Positions 1 through 11,074 are shown, counted from the first letter of the stretch. The stretch: DNA of 64,000 bases from Halomonas chromatireducens (GCF_001545155.1 NZ_CP014226.1:741185-805184); one strand, 5' to 3'. The notes: generated by a model not told the origin, from the letters alone. A program made the numbers and translations.

Positions 1-578
1 ATGCGCTGCCTTCGCTGATGCCGGTCATCACCCTGCTGGGCAGCGAGGCATTGATGCTGATCGTCGGGGGCGCCATCGCCATCAGCGCTCTGCTGCTGCC
101 CGGGGTCTCCGGCAGCTTCCTGCTCCTGACCATGGGGCTCTATGGCACGGTGATGGAAGGCATTCGCGGTTTCGACCTGGAGCTGCTGTCGATCTTCGCG
201 GTGGGCTGCCTGATCGGCCTGTTTGGCTTTTCGCGCCTGCTGTCGTGGCTGCTGCACCACCATCGCACCGCCACGATGCAGCTGCTGATCGGTTTCATCG
301 TCGGCTCGCTGCCGGTGCTTTGGCCCTGGCGTGAGCTGGTGCGCTACCAGCTCGGCCCGCAAGGCCAGATGATCCCCCTCGACTACCGCTACCTGACTCC
401 CGGAGACTACGCCAACCTGACCGGGGACTACGGGTTGATGCTGCCGGTGCTGGCCACGATGCTGATCGGCGCCGTGCTGGTGCTGGCCCTGGCTGGCTAC
501 CATCGTGTGAGTGCCTCCGGCAAGGTGGCGGCCGGCCCTCAAACTTCGCCTGACAAGGAGGATGGCTCCAATGCGTAA
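1..578 (+). CDS. DUF368 membrane protein, C-terminal part (start outside window)
   Basis: The frame is open from the window edge, so the N-terminus is missing. The visible part has several hydrophobic helices and the LPGVSGSFLLL segment typical of DUF368 proteins. DUF368 members (PopT) have been reported to return undecaprenyl phosphate across the inner membrane. That role is family knowledge and is not shown here. The last 8 bases overlap the start of nlpD, so the two are probably co-transcribed. The position just before nlpD-rpoS fits an envelope gene in the rpoS neighbourhood. Confidence 0.8.
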   Translation, partial: ALPSLMPVITLLGSEALMLIVGGAIAISALLLPGVSGSFLLLTMGLYGTVMEGIRGFDLELLSIFAVGCLIGLFGFSRLLSWLLHHHRTATMQLLIGFIVGSLPVLWPWRELVRYQLGPQGQMIPLDYRYLTPGDYANLTGDYGLMLPVLATMLIGAVLVLALAGYHRVSASGKVAAGPQTSPDKEDGSNA

Positions 579-1626
579 GGTATTACTGGTATCCGCCGTC
601 GCCCTGGCGATGACCGGCTGTGCCGCTCAGCAGGAGCACTCCGCTCCCCAGGTTCGCGATCTCTCCGTGAGTCGCGAGCGTGCTTCTGTCAGTCAATACA
701 CCGTGGAGGCTGGCGATACGCTCTACGGTATTGCCTGGCGACACGACATGGACTATCGCGATCTGGCGCGCCTCAACCAGATCAGCCCACCCTACAGGAT
801 CGAGCCAGGCCAGCAGCTGCGGCTGGACGAGAGTGGAGCCGCGCGCCCCGCCAGCGAAGCTCCCCGCGAGCAGCGCGATACGGAAGTTGCCACGGCCACT
901 GGCCTGGGCGGTGCTGTCGACGTTGGTGATAGCGACTGGCTGCTGCCTGATGACGAGGCCATCGAGCGCAGCCGGCGCCTGACTGCCGAGCCTTTGGAGA
1001 GCGGAGAGCCGAGCCCGAGCCAGGCGGCGGTGGAAAGCGCCGGCCAGATCGCCGCGGCACCACCGGCCGCCGAGCCCGAGCCTGAACCGGAGCGTCAGCC
1101 AGAGCCCACACCCGAGCCGTCGCAAGAGCCGGAAGTGGTCGAGGCACCGGAACCCGAGCCAGCCCCAGCCGCCGAGCCGGATGCCGGAACCGAGGTGGCG
1201 GGTGCACCGGAACAACCGCCTGAGCGAGAAAGTCGAAGCTACACGCCGGTGGAAGAGGTCGACTGGCAATGGCCGGCCGATGGCGCCCTCATCGGGCGTT
1301 TCGGTGAAGGCGGAAGTATCACCGCGGGCATTGATATCGACGGGCAAAAGGGGCAACCTGTCAGAGCAGCTGGCCCAGGTATCGTGGTCTATGCGGGCAG
1401 CGGAGTGAGAGGCTATGGCAACCTCATTCTGCTAAAGCATAATGACCAATACCTCAGCGCCTACGCCCACAACGACAGCCTCAGGGTTCGCGAGAATGAT
1501 GTGGTCGAGGCCGGTGAGGTCATCGCCACCATGGGTGATAGTGATGCGGAGAGCGTCAGGCTGCATTTTGAGGTGCGCAAGGATGGCCAGCCTCAGGACC
1601 CCCTGAACTATCTGCCGGAGCGGTAG
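571..1626 (+). CDS. nlpD: NlpD-like lipoprotein, LysM plus degenerate M23 domain
   Basis: This is a lipoprotein activator of septal amidases. The start at 571 follows a GGAGG-type site and gives a short signal ending in the lipobox LAMTGC. A LysM domain (YTVEAGDTLYGIAWRHDMDY, about residues 45-90) binds peptidoglycan. A long Pro/Glu-rich linker follows (about 150-240). A LytM/M23 domain ends the protein. In that domain the usual metal-binding His appears replaced (AGIDIDG), while the late RLHFEVR motif remains. This matches the catalytically dead NlpD/EnvC activators. Its position directly before rpoS is the classic arrangement, and the main rpoS promoter often lies inside nlpD. Confidence 0.92.
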   Translation: MRKVLLVSAVALAMTGCAAQQEHSAPQVRDLSVSRERASVSQYTVEAGDTLYGIAWRHDMDYRDLARLNQISPPYRIEPGQQLRLDESGAARPASEAPREQRDTEVATATGLGGAVDVGDSDWLLPDDEAIERSRRLTAEPLESGEPSPSQAAVESAGQIAAAPPAAEPEPEPERQPEPTPEPSQEPEVVEAPEPEPAPAAEPDAGTEVAGAPEQPPERESRSYTPVEEVDWQWPADGALIGRFGEGGSITAGIDIDGQKGQPVRAAGPGIVVYAGSGVRGYGNLILLKHNDQYLSAYAHNDSLRVRENDVVEAGEVIATMGDSDAESVRLHFEVRKDGQPQDPLNYLPER

Positions 1627-1659
1627 ACCGTCGCTTCGGGCCATCCGCCGGGTAGTATG

Positions 1660-1740
1660 GCGGCGTCAACGACGCCGCGTGATGACATAATAACAGCGCA
1701 ACGCGTGCCGAAAGATGATGTCAGGTGTAGACCGGCACCT
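1660..1740 (+). other. stem-loops in the rpoS leader
   Basis: The nlpD-rpoS gap holds a perfect 8-bp stem (GCGGCGTC/GACGCCGC, 1660-1678) with a 3-nt loop. A weaker stem follows (AGGTG/CACCT, 1723-1740), ending 27 bases before the rpoS ATG. No U-tract follows, so these do not look like terminators. RpoS leaders in enterics fold to limit translation. A similar role here is only inference. Confidence 0.35.
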
Positions 1741-1767
1741 CAGGACGAAACCACGGGGTAGCAACCG

Positions 1768-2748
1768 ATGAGCATGCTTGAACGGGACCTTCAGGACGTG
1801 AATCTAGAGGATGTCGCTGAAGCCGAGCAGGAGCTTGGCGCCAGTGAAGAGAGTGTAGTCGGGGAAGAGGAGGCGTTCGAAAAGGCGCTGAGTCGTGAGG
1901 ATAAGCACTATCATCACAGCCTTGATGCCACTCAGATCTATCTCAACGAAATTGGTTTTTCCCCCCTGCTGACACCGGAAGAGGAGGTCTATTACGGCCG
2001 CCTTGCCCAGAAGGGCGACCCCGCCGGTCGATCGAGGATGATCGAGTCCAACCTTCGCCTGGTGGTCAAGATCGCCCGGCGCTACCTCAACCGAGGCTTG
2101 ACCCTGCTCGACCTGATCGAGGAGGGGAACCTTGGGCTCATTCGCGCCGTTGAAAAATTCGATCCCGAGCGGGGCTTCCGTTTCTCCACCTATGCCACCT
2201 GGTGGATTCGCCAGACCATCGAGCGGGCGCTGATGAACCAGACGCGCACCATTCGCCTGCCGATCCATGTGGTCAAGGAGCTCAATATCTACCTTCGGGC
2301 GGCCCGCGAGCTGACCCAGAAGCTCGACCACGAGGCCACCGCCGAGGAGATCGCCGAACACCTCGACAAGCCGGTTGAGGCGGTCAAGAAGATGATGGGG
2401 CTCAATGAGCGCGTTTCGTCGGTGGACTATCCGATGGGCGGCGAAAGCGACAAGCCGCTGATCGAGACCATTGCCGATGACAACGAGCAGGGTCCCGAGT
2501 CGTCCCTGGTGGACGTCGATGTCAAGCAGCATGTCGACGACTGGCTGGCGGAACTGACCGAAAAGCAGACAGAGGTGGTGATCCGCCGTTTCGGCCTGCG
2601 CGGGCATGAGGCCGCTACGCTGGAAGAGGTTGGAGACGAAATCGGCCTGACCCGTGAGCGGGTACGCCAGATACAGGTTGAAGCGCTCAAGAAGCTGCGT
2701 CGAGTACTGGAGAAGCAGGGCCTGTCCATGGACTCTATCTTCGAATAG
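1768..2748 (+). CDS. rpoS: RNA polymerase sigma factor RpoS (sigma-38)
   Basis: Stationary-phase and general-stress sigma factor, 326 aa. An acidic N-terminus precedes region 1.2 ([21 protein letters not shown]). Region 2 holds [17 protein letters not shown] and the -10 recognition segment [16 protein letters not shown]. Region 3 follows, and region 4 carries the helix-turn-helix [19 protein letters not shown]. Length and motifs are normal for RpoS. The ribosome site (GGGG upstream of 1768) is weak, which fits post-transcriptional control. It sits 141 bp after nlpD. Confidence 0.97.
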   Translation: MSMLERDLQDVNLEDVAEAEQELGASEESVVGEEEAFEKALSREDKHYHHSLDATQIYLNEIGFSPLLTPEEEVYYGRLAQKGDPAGRSRMIESNLRLVVKIARRYLNRGLTLLDLIEEGNLGLIRAVEKFDPERGFRFSTYATWWIRQTIERALMNQTRTIRLPIHVVKELNIYLRAARELTQKLDHEATAEEIAEHLDKPVEAVKKMMGLNERVSSVDYPMGGESDKPLIETIADDNEQGPESSLVDVDVKQHVDDWLAELTEKQTEVVIRRFGLRGHEAATLEEVGDEIGLTRERVRQIQVEALKKLRRVLEKQGLSMDSIFE

Positions 2749-2754
2749 CGCTTA

Positions 2755-2896
2755 GGAAAGACTGCACAAATGACTGTGCGAGTGCATCACTTCGTTGCGC
2801 GGTGCTCGGAATCCTCACATATAACCCATATGCTCCGGTTCCTGTGCTCCGTGCGCCTTGTGCTTCATCTCGCTCGTCGATTTGTTCAGCATTTCC
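2755..2896. repeat. intergenic repeat family A, copy 1
   Basis: This stretch is closely similar to 10636-10777 and, inverted, to 59121-59262. The ends form an imperfect inverted repeat (GGAAAGACTGCACAAAT against a reversed right end). The middle holds GCGCGGTGCTCGGAATCC and a small palindromic core around TATAACCCATA. It begins 7 bp after the rpoS stop and lies before tolC. It contains no convincing gene. It is probably a MITE/REP-like unit that folds in RNA. Confidence 0.75.
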
Positions 2897-3031
2897 CTTA
2901 TGCTCCGGGATGGGCCGCTGGCCCGGCAGGCGGCCCGTTCCGGCCAGTTCGTATCATGGGTGCGCTACGGCGCATCGTCGTCGCGCCTTGCGGTTTTCCG
3001 GGCGCGTCTTGTCGTTAAGGGAACATCGACC

Positions 3032-4489
3032 ATGTCTCGCCCAGCCTTATCACGTTGCTTTCGCAAGCGCTGGATTGCCACGTTTGTCACTCTTTCAATG
3101 GCCGGCAGTGCGCAAGGCGCCGACCTCTGGACCATTGCCCAGGATGCCCTCGAGAACGATGCCGAGCTGGCTTCCGTCCGCTCCGGCTTTCTGGCGACCG
3201 AGGCTGCCCGGGACGTGCAGCGCGGTACCCTGCTGCCGCAGATTGCGGTCGGGGGCAACGTCAGCCATTCGCGAATCTATTCAAGCGCTGCCCAGGGCCA
3301 GCAAGGCGTGCCTGAAGGCGGCGTGCCGGGCGAAGTGGCTCCGCGAGACGACACCATCAATAGCGTCGGGGTAAGCCTGGACGCCGAGCAGGCGCTCTAT
3401 GATCCAGCGCGACAGGCCCAGCTCGCTCGGGCCGAGCGGGAGATCGACCGCGATGCCGTGTCACTGGATGTTGCCCGACAGCAATTGCTCTTCACGGTGG
3501 CTGATGCCTACTTCGAGATCCTGCGTGCTCACGATATCCTGAGCGCTCGTCGCGCACAGGAGACAGCCATCAGTCGCCAACTGGAGCAGGCCCGTGAACG
3601 TTTCGAGGTGGGGCTGATCGCCATTACCGACGTGCATGAGGCCCAGGCCTCCTTCGATCTGGCGCGCGCTCAGCGCATCGCGGCAGAAAGCGCCATGCAG
3701 GTCAGCTTCGAGGCGCTGGAGCGGCTGACCGGGCACCGCTATGACAGCATCGATGCCCTGGATGACGATATCCCCATCGTGCCGCCCGAACCGGGGGATC
3801 GCGAGGACTGGGTGACGCTCGCCATGGACAACAGCCCCATGGTGCTGATGGCACAGGCGGGTATCGAAGTCGCCAGGAGCCAGGTCGAGATCTCCCGGGC
3901 GGGGCAGCGTCCGGTAGTCTCCGCCTTCGCTACCTATGGCTGGTCGGACAGTGACCGTACCGGTACGAATTACAGCTCCGAGAGCCAGGTCGGACTTCGT
4001 GCCAGCGTACCGCTCTATACGGGCGGGTCCACCGAGGCACAGATCCGCCAAAGCGGCTTTGCCCTGGAGGTGAGCCAGTACGATTTCGAGGCACAGCGCC
4101 GCGACACCATCCAGCAGGTACGTTCGCTGTTTACCCGCGTCAATAACGATGTGGAGACCGTCGAGGCGCGCCGCCAGGCGATCGTGTCCAACCAGAGCGC
4201 CCTTGAGGCGACGCGCTCGGGTTACGAGGTGGGCACGCGGAATATCGTCGACGTGCTCAATGCCGAGCAGAGCCTGTTCAATGCCATCGCCGACCATGCC
4301 GAAGCCCGCTATGACTATGTGCTGGGTCTGCTGCAGCTACAGCTGCAGGCGGGGCTGCTCGGGGCGGACTCGATCCAGGCTGTCAATGCCTGGCTTTCCG
4401 ATGAGGAGAGCGTCTCCCTGGAGCTGCCGGACGAGGCCAATGACAGTCCGGTCATGAATATTGGCGAGCGTCCCCGGGCGCCTTCGTGA
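3032..4489 (+). CDS. tolC: TolC-family outer membrane efflux channel
   Basis: Outer-membrane, trans-periplasmic channel for type I secretion and tripartite efflux pumps. The open frame extends upstream, but ATG 3032 gives a good signal peptide with cleavage after GSAQGA, leaving a mature start DLWTIAQDAL. Two tandem OEP repeats follow. The second contains the paired YEVGTRNIVDVLNAEQ segment, and the first FEVGLIAITDVHEAQ. At 485 aa it matches TolC length. A strong terminator follows at 4560, so it is probably monocistronic. The substrate pumps are not in this window. Confidence 0.93.
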   Translation: MSRPALSRCFRKRWIATFVTLSMAGSAQGADLWTIAQDALENDAELASVRSGFLATEAARDVQRGTLLPQIAVGGNVSHSRIYSSAAQGQQGVPEGGVPGEVAPRDDTINSVGVSLDAEQALYDPARQAQLARAEREIDRDAVSLDVARQQLLFTVADAYFEILRAHDILSARRAQETAISRQLEQARERFEVGLIAITDVHEAQASFDLARAQRIAAESAMQVSFEALERLTGHRYDSIDALDDDIPIVPPEPGDREDWVTLAMDNSPMVLMAQAGIEVARSQVEISRAGQRPVVSAFATYGWSDSDRTGTNYSSESQVGLRASVPLYTGGSTEAQIRQSGFALEVSQYDFEAQRRDTIQQVRSLFTRVNNDVETVEARRQAIVSNQSALEATRSGYEVGTRNIVDVLNAEQSLFNAIADHAEARYDYVLGLLQLQLQAGLLGADSIQAVNAWLSDEESVSLELPDEANDSPVMNIGERPRAPS

Positions 4490-4559
4490 AGACTGGCTGA
4501 CATGATGATTTGTCGACATAAGATAAACTGATATTTTGTTGAATTTTAGAATTACCTAT

Positions 4560-4590
4560 AAAGAACCACCGATAAATCGGTGGTTCTTTT
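4560..4590 (+). terminator. rho-independent terminator of tolC
   Basis: A near-perfect stem, AAGAACCACCGAT with AA loop and ATCGGTGGTTCTT, is followed by TTTT. Confidence 0.85.
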
Positions 4591-4592
4591 CG

Positions 4593-4607
4593 TGATTATA
4601 GTAATCA
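4593..4607. promoter_or_regulatory. perfect 15-bp palindrome upstream of alr
   Basis: TGATTATAGTAATCA (6-bp arms, 3-nt spacer) lies between the tolC terminator and alr, 45 bp before the alr ATG, in an AT-rich stretch with promoter-like composition. It looks like an operator or promoter core. No specific regulator can be assigned. Confidence 0.4.
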
Positions 4608-4652
4608 TATAGAGGATAATTCGGCGTCATTGCTTCTCGTGAGGAGGTTTTC

Positions 4653-5774
4653 ATGGCAAGGCCCCTGGTCGCTGATATCGACCTTGACGCCCTGCGTCAC
4701 AATTACTGCCTGGCTCGCGAGCTGGCACCCCACAGCCAGGCGCTGGCAGTGATCAAGGCCGACGCCTACGGCCATGGCAGCGTCGCCTGTGCAGCGGCGC
4801 TGGAGTCCCTGCCGGCCGGCGTCAGGCCGCCTGCCTTTGCGGTTGCCAGCATCGAGGAGGCCGAGGCCTTGAGAGAGGGCCATATCGAAGCACCGATCGT
4901 ACTGCTCGAGGGTATCTTCGAGGCCGGCGAGCTGGCCCGTGTCGAAGCGCTTGGCCTGTGGCTGGCGGTGCATAGCGAGTGGCAGGTCAATGCCTTGCTG
5001 GCGCACCGCCCGGCCCGGCCGATCCCGGTGTGGCTCAAGGTCGACTCCGGCATGCATCGCCTGGGATTCACGCCAGAAGAGGTCACCGATGTCTGGAAGC
5101 GCCTCACGGAGAGTCCCGAGTGTGTCACCGCGGTGCAGCTGATGAGCCACTTTGCCACCGCCGACGCCGTCGATGACGGCTATTTTCGCCAGCAGCTCGC
5201 CTGCATGCGAGAGCTGGCGCAGCGTCTCGACGTGCCGCTCTGCCTGGCCAACTCGCCGGCGACCCTGGCCTGGCCCGAGGCGCATGGTGCCTGGGTGCGC
5301 CCAGGGGTGATGCTTTACGGTAGCGATCCCCTGGAGGTTGCCAGTGATGCGACGCGACGCCTGAAGCCGGTCATGACGCTGCGCTCGGAGATCATCGCCA
5401 TGCGCGACTTGAATATCGGCGAAGCCGTTGGCTATGCCGGACGCTGGCGAGCGCCGCGGCCATCGCGTATCGCGGTGGTGGCCTGCGGCTATGGTGACGG
5501 CTATGACCGCCACGCCGTGGATGGCACGCCGGTTCTGGTGGCGGGGCAGCCTGCCAGCTTAGCCGGCAAGGTGTCCATGGATATGCTTACCGTGGATGTG
5601 ACCGACATTGCCGAGGCCGGTATCGGTACCGAGGTCGTGCTGTGGGGGGAGGCCAGCAACGGCCGGGTACTGTCGGTAGATACGGTGGCACGTCATTGCG
5701 ACACCATCAGCTATACCCTGCTTACCGGCGTGCTTCCGAGGGTGCCGCGCCGCTATCTTGGTCTCGATGCCTGA
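4653..5774 (+). CDS. alr: alanine racemase
   Basis: PLP enzyme that interconverts L- and D-alanine for peptidoglycan synthesis or D-alanine breakdown. The fold type III barrel carries the PLP lysine in AVIKADAYGHG (Lys35). The second catalytic base lies in EAVGYAGRW (Tyr261), and the VSMDML motif of the C-terminal domain follows. Length is 373 aa, as usual. The start has a strong GAGGAGG site. In this genome it stands alone behind tolC rather than beside dnaB or dadA, so catabolic versus biosynthetic use cannot be decided. Confidence 0.95.
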   Translation: MARPLVADIDLDALRHNYCLARELAPHSQALAVIKADAYGHGSVACAAALESLPAGVRPPAFAVASIEEAEALREGHIEAPIVLLEGIFEAGELARVEALGLWLAVHSEWQVNALLAHRPARPIPVWLKVDSGMHRLGFTPEEVTDVWKRLTESPECVTAVQLMSHFATADAVDDGYFRQQLACMRELAQRLDVPLCLANSPATLAWPEAHGAWVRPGVMLYGSDPLEVASDATRRLKPVMTLRSEIIAMRDLNIGEAVGYAGRWRAPRPSRIAVVACGYGDGYDRHAVDGTPVLVAGQPASLAGKVSMDMLTVDVTDIAEAGIGTEVVLWGEASNGRVLSVDTVARHCDTISYTLLTGVLPRVPRRYLGLDA

Positions 5775-5859
5775 GGGGGGAGTGCCGCGTTGGCGACACC
5801 TCACCTGCGAGACGTTAGCGGGCACGGTATGATGTGCGTTTTGAGCGAATGGAACCTGT

Positions 5860-6774
5860 ATGTCCAAGCGTAACTGGCCCTCCTCCTTTGCCCACCCGCG
5901 CTTCTGGCCCGCCTGGCTGGCGATCGCTTTCATGTGGACGGGTGCCTGGCTGCCGTGGCGGCTGAAGCTGGCATTGGGCAAGGGTATCGGCCTGCTGGTC
6001 TGGCGCCTGGTCCCACGGCGCCGGCATATCGTTGATACCAACCTGCGCCTCTGTTTTCCCGAATGGAGCGATGAGCAGCGTCGCCAGCGGGTCCGCGAGA
6101 CCTTCATCGCCAACGGCATAGGGATACTCGAGACGGCAACCGCCTGGTGTCGCGACCCACGGCACTTGCGTCACCGGGTCACCTACAAGAACCGGCACCA
6201 TCTTGCTGCCGCTCAGGCCCGTGGCAAGGGGGTGCTGGTGGTGGGCATTCACTTCTCTACCCTCGACCTTGGCGGGGCGCTACATTCGCTCTACTTCCCG
6301 GCCGATGTCGTCTATCGTCCCCACAACAATCCCTTGTTCGATCGCTTCATGACCGATGCACGCCGCGATATTTTCGGCGAAGCCATCGATCGCCGTGATC
6401 TGCGTGGCGTGGTACGTCGCATCAAGGCGGGACATATCGTCTGGTACTCTCCGGATCAGGACTTCGGCCGTGATGTGAGCGTGTTCGCGCCCTTTTTCGG
6501 AATCGAGACGGCATCGATTCGACTGACTGCCAAGATCGCGCGGATGACCGGCGCACCGGTCGTACCATTGATGTTCCACCGCAACCCCGATGACCGCACC
6601 TATACCATCGAGTGCCACCCCCCGCTGGAAGCCTTTCCCAGCGGCGACGAAGTGCAGGATGCAACCCAGGTTAACGCCTTTATCGAAGGCGCCATTCGCA
6701 AGCACCCCGAGCAGTATCTATGGCTGCATCGTCGCTTCAAGACCCGTCCTGCCGGGGAGCCGGGTTTCTATTGA
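5860..6774 (+). CDS. lpxL: LpxL/HtrB-type lipid A acyltransferase
   Basis: Inner-membrane acyltransferase that adds a secondary acyl chain to lipid A precursors. It has one N-terminal hydrophobic segment. The HX4D catalytic motif is seen as HFSTLD, and the conserved YSPDQDFG segment is typical of the LpxL/LpxM/LpxP family. Length is 304 aa, as expected. Separating LpxL from the paralogues LpxM or LpxP by eye is uncertain. The absence of an obvious partner gene leaves the substrate order open. Confidence 0.85.
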   Translation: MSKRNWPSSFAHPRFWPAWLAIAFMWTGAWLPWRLKLALGKGIGLLVWRLVPRRRHIVDTNLRLCFPEWSDEQRRQRVRETFIANGIGILETATAWCRDPRHLRHRVTYKNRHHLAAAQARGKGVLVVGIHFSTLDLGGALHSLYFPADVVYRPHNNPLFDRFMTDARRDIFGEAIDRRDLRGVVRRIKAGHIVWYSPDQDFGRDVSVFAPFFGIETASIRLTAKIARMTGAPVVPLMFHRNPDDRTYTIECHPPLEAFPSGDEVQDATQVNAFIEGAIRKHPEQYLWLHRRFKTRPAGEPGFY

Positions 6775-6923
6775 GCATTTGAGGGTTACGGAAAGCAGGC
6801 ATCCGTTACAAGGGATGACGGGCGGTAACTTGACGATTCCATCAGTTGACGCAAAGCTTAGGGACACACAAAGGGAATTTTCGGCGCTTTTGCGCTAGAA
6901 ATCAAAAGACCAAGGAGGTCACT

Positions 6924-7079
6924 ATGCTCGGCAACGCAATGTTGTTCCTGATCATCGCCATTATCGCAGGTGTGCTTGGTTTTACCGGCATCGCTGGTGC
7001 AGCCACTACCATCGCTCAGATTCTGTTTTTCCTGTTCATCGTGCTATTCATCGTGTCGCTGATTCGCGGGCGAGGTTGA
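6924..7079 (+). CDS. DUF1328 small membrane protein
   Basis: A 51-aa protein with two hydrophobic helices around a Gly/Ala-rich turn ([17 protein letters not shown]), characteristic of DUF1328/YtjA. ATG 6924 follows a clean AAGGAGG site. The function is unknown in the family. Members are common stress-associated small membrane proteins. It ends one base before the stop of the converging DUF2254 gene, so the two genes are tail to tail with no spacer or terminator. Confidence 0.85.
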   Translation: MLGNAMLFLIIAIIAGVLGFTGIAGAATTIAQILFFLFIVLFIVSLIRGRG

Positions 7080-8426
7080 TTATTCCTCGTCACGTCTAAA
7101 TGTGGCGGGTAGCGAATCTGGCAGTATCAAGCGGTGCTCGCCGCGATGAAGCTCCCTGTTGATAAAATCACGATCGAGATGATGCTGGGCCGTCTGGTTC
7201 AGCATCTCGAACACTCTATCAGCCTGCTGCTGTAAACTTTCTCTCTGTGCGCTTCCGGCAAAGAGAGACAACGTCTTCAACGCCTCCAGGAGGCTCAGGC
7301 CAATCGACAGGTCCTTGTGCCCGTAGCGTAGAATCGGCGTGATAATGCGATATAGCAGGTTATGAAAGTCTTCCGTAGGCCATGTGACTCGAAGCTTACC
7401 CTGCCCATCCACCAGTGCATTGCAGGGGCTGAAGTCGAGCCTTTGCCGCAACAAATCTGCCAACTGATTGATACATAACAAAGCAGTGCCGGGATCGTTC
7501 ACGCCGGGTGATAGCGCCTTGATGGCGATCTCCATCAGTTGTGTCAACCCATGCACATGGGAATCCTCGATCGATTCGGCCTGGCCAAGCACGACCTGCG
7601 CCAGTATTTCCTGTGTCCATTCTTCATCCGGGGCGTCTGCCGCTTCGACACTCAGCAAGGGATAGCCCTTCAGAACGAAATCACCCAATGAAACGTTAAA
7701 ATACAGAATGGCTTCTTTATTGGCGGCCAACTCGGCGAGTTTCTCGAAATCCGCTCGCTGGATCGTGCCGGTTTGGTCTGAAGCGATGAAAAAGTGTGTG
7801 GTAGTGACTGGTTTGACCTGGGAAAAATGCTCGAATCGCGCCGCTTGCTGGCGCGCTTTCATGCGGCTCAGAGAATGGCTGGTGGCTTGATGAAGGCTGG
7901 CGGCAACTGAATTGACTTGCACTGACTGTGAAGCCTTGTGGATAAAATAGACGAATAGCGCGAGGCAGTGAATCACCATCACCGCACCCAAGTAGGCGTG
8001 CAACGAACGCCATAAGCCTGGCGAATCGTCGCTTCCCGGCATCATCAGCAGCATCAGAACATAAAGAATGGTACCTAGGTAGTGCCCAAGCACCCATTGA
8101 TGATGCCGTTTGGTTACCAGGCCGAAAACCAGCTTGTGAGAAAAGTTTCCACCCGCCTGGGAAAGCACCGACATGACCATCGAGAAGCTGAAGACCATCA
8201 GTGAGACCATGCCTGTGAGCAAGGCCGATAACAGCGTGCGGCGCGTTTCGGTGTCGGTAAAGTGTAAGAACTCAAGCGTAACAGGTAATGGAATCAGCCC
8301 TTCTTCTGGCACTACAGCCGCCAATCCCAGCAAAAAATACCCCAGCGCTAGCAGGCTGGGTATGTAAGCGATGCTTTGTCGGTACGCCTTGACCATCTTG
8401 ATGGGATTGTAAAATGCTGTGATCAT
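7080..8426 (-). CDS. DUF2254 membrane protein
   Basis: A 448-aa predicted membrane protein of the DUF2254 family. The N-terminal half has several hydrophobic helices (YIPSLLALGYFLLGLAAV and MVSLMVFSFSMVMSVLSQ). The C-terminal half is soluble and contains the conserved ALSPGVNDPGTA segment. ATG 8426 follows AAGGA. A longer frame reaches 8600, but its extra residues are low-complexity and lack a ribosome site. The biochemical role of this family is unknown. It converges with the DUF1328 gene. Confidence 0.85.
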   Translation of the reverse strand: MITAFYNPIKMVKAYRQSIAYIPSLLALGYFLLGLAAVVPEEGLIPLPVTLEFLHFTDTETRRTLLSALLTGMVSLMVFSFSMVMSVLSQAGGNFSHKLVFGLVTKRHHQWVLGHYLGTILYVLMLLMMPGSDDSPGLWRSLHAYLGAVMVIHCLALFVYFIHKASQSVQVNSVAASLHQATSHSLSRMKARQQAARFEHFSQVKPVTTTHFFIASDQTGTIQRADFEKLAELAANKEAILYFNVSLGDFVLKGYPLLSVEAADAPDEEWTQEILAQVVLGQAESIEDSHVHGLTQLMEIAIKALSPGVNDPGTALLCINQLADLLRQRLDFSPCNALVDGQGKLRVTWPTEDFHNLLYRIITPILRYGHKDLSIGLSLLEALKTLSLFAGSAQRESLQQQADRVFEMLNQTAQHHLDRDFINRELHRGEHRLILPDSLPATFRRDEE

Positions 8427-8837
8427 TGGAAATCCTTTTCGGCGTTGGGTTACGACTCGGTCTGAAATTCCCCCTGACTCAGGCCCGCTTTCCATGTGAG
8501 AAGTAGGTACGCTTGCATTGTCGAGAGCGCTTTCCGCCCGGACCTGCTCAAGACGGGCATTCTCGGTCTCCGGTTCGCGGAGGCACTTGGCTTCCGACAA
8601 CTCCCATCCCGATTTACGTGGCTGTCCCGCGGCAGAGGGTCGGCTCGGTCACGCGTTTATGTCGGGCTGACGCGGTGATCGAGAGTGTGCTCGTTGGCGT
8701 TGAGGATGGTAGTGACCTGGTCTCCGGTATGACGGTCATGCTTCATGGCAAGATATTCTGCTATGAGGGTAAACATAGCGGAAACCTAACATTGTCGGTG
8801 GACTGGTTTCTGTGGAAAGGTCAGGTAGGGACCAGCA
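8427..8837. other. gap without a convincing gene
   Basis: About 410 bp lie between the start of the DUF2254 gene and the ettA terminator. Open frames exist here, but their products are basic, low-complexity and lack ribosome sites. The stretch probably holds the DUF2254 promoter. I saw no clear repeat or RNA. Confidence 0.5.
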
Positions 8838-8867
8838 AAAAGCCCCGCCTTGTGTAGGTCGGGGCTT
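8838..8867 (-). terminator. rho-independent terminator of ettA
   Basis: Read on the minus strand, AAGCCCCG pairs with CGGGGCTT, and TTTT follows, 25-54 bases after the ettA stop. Confidence 0.85.
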
Positions 8868-8891
8868 GATGGCAAGCGTATCGAGAGCACT

Positions 8892-10553
<1,662 letters not shown>

Positions 10554-10635
10554 GGAATTCCACTGGGTTGAGGGTTTCAGTGGCCACGATGATAGTGGCC
10601 AGGCAGGGTAAAGGCCAGCATTGCGCCGGCCTTTG

Positions 10636-10777
10636 GGAAACACTGCATAAATGTCTGCGCGTGCGAATCACTGCGTTGCGCGGTGCTCGAAATCCTCACC
10701 TATACCCCATAGGCTCCGGTTTCTGCGCTCCGTGCGCCTTGTGTTTCATCCCGCTCGCCGATTTATGCAGCGCTTCC
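10636..10777. repeat. intergenic repeat family A, copy 2
   Basis: Second copy of the element at 2755-2896, in the same orientation. The inverted ends are clearest here (left GGAAACACTGCATAAAT, right end reversed GGAAGCGCTGCATAAAT). It lies between the divergent ettA and PA3496-family neighbourhoods and holds no gene. Confidence 0.78.
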
Positions 10778-10807
10778 TTTGCTCCGGCATGGTGGTCAGC
10801 CGTGGGG

Positions 10808-11017
10808 CTACTCGTCCTCTTCGTCGAGCAGCATCCAGTCGTCCTCGATGGCGCGCTGCAGACGACGATCCTCCAGCAGTGCCTCTACGCGGCGACGGGC
10901 GCGCAGGGTTTCGTGTCGGCTGGAAGCCCGAGGGCGGGAATAATCGTCATCGTTGACGGCATCGAGGAATTCCTGCTCATCCTCATGAGAATCGCTGATC
11001 AGGGGTTCTTGGCTCAT
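10808..11017 (-). CDS. PA3496-family small acidic protein
   Basis: A 69-aa, highly charged protein without a signal or membrane segment. A central basic helix (TLRARRRVEALLEDRRLQR) is followed by an acidic tail (DDWMLLDEEDE), resembling the PA3496 family labelled as putative envelope-integrity proteins. ATG 11017 follows GGAGG. The function is not established. Confidence 0.65.
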   Translation of the reverse strand: MSQEPLISDSHEDEQEFLDAVNDDDYSRPRASSRHETLRARRRVEALLEDRRLQRAIEDDWMLLDEEDE

Positions 11018-11074
11018 GTGACATCCTCCATGGCCCGATGACGACCGAAGCGGCGGTCGAAACATCACAAGCAT

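Noticed and set aside
2858..3031. upstream extension of TolC
   Set aside because: The extra residues come from the repeat element region; ATG 3032 gives a proper signal peptide.
8513..8857. possible small gene before ettA
   Set aside because: No ribosome site, atypical low-complexity product, and it runs into the ettA terminator hairpin.
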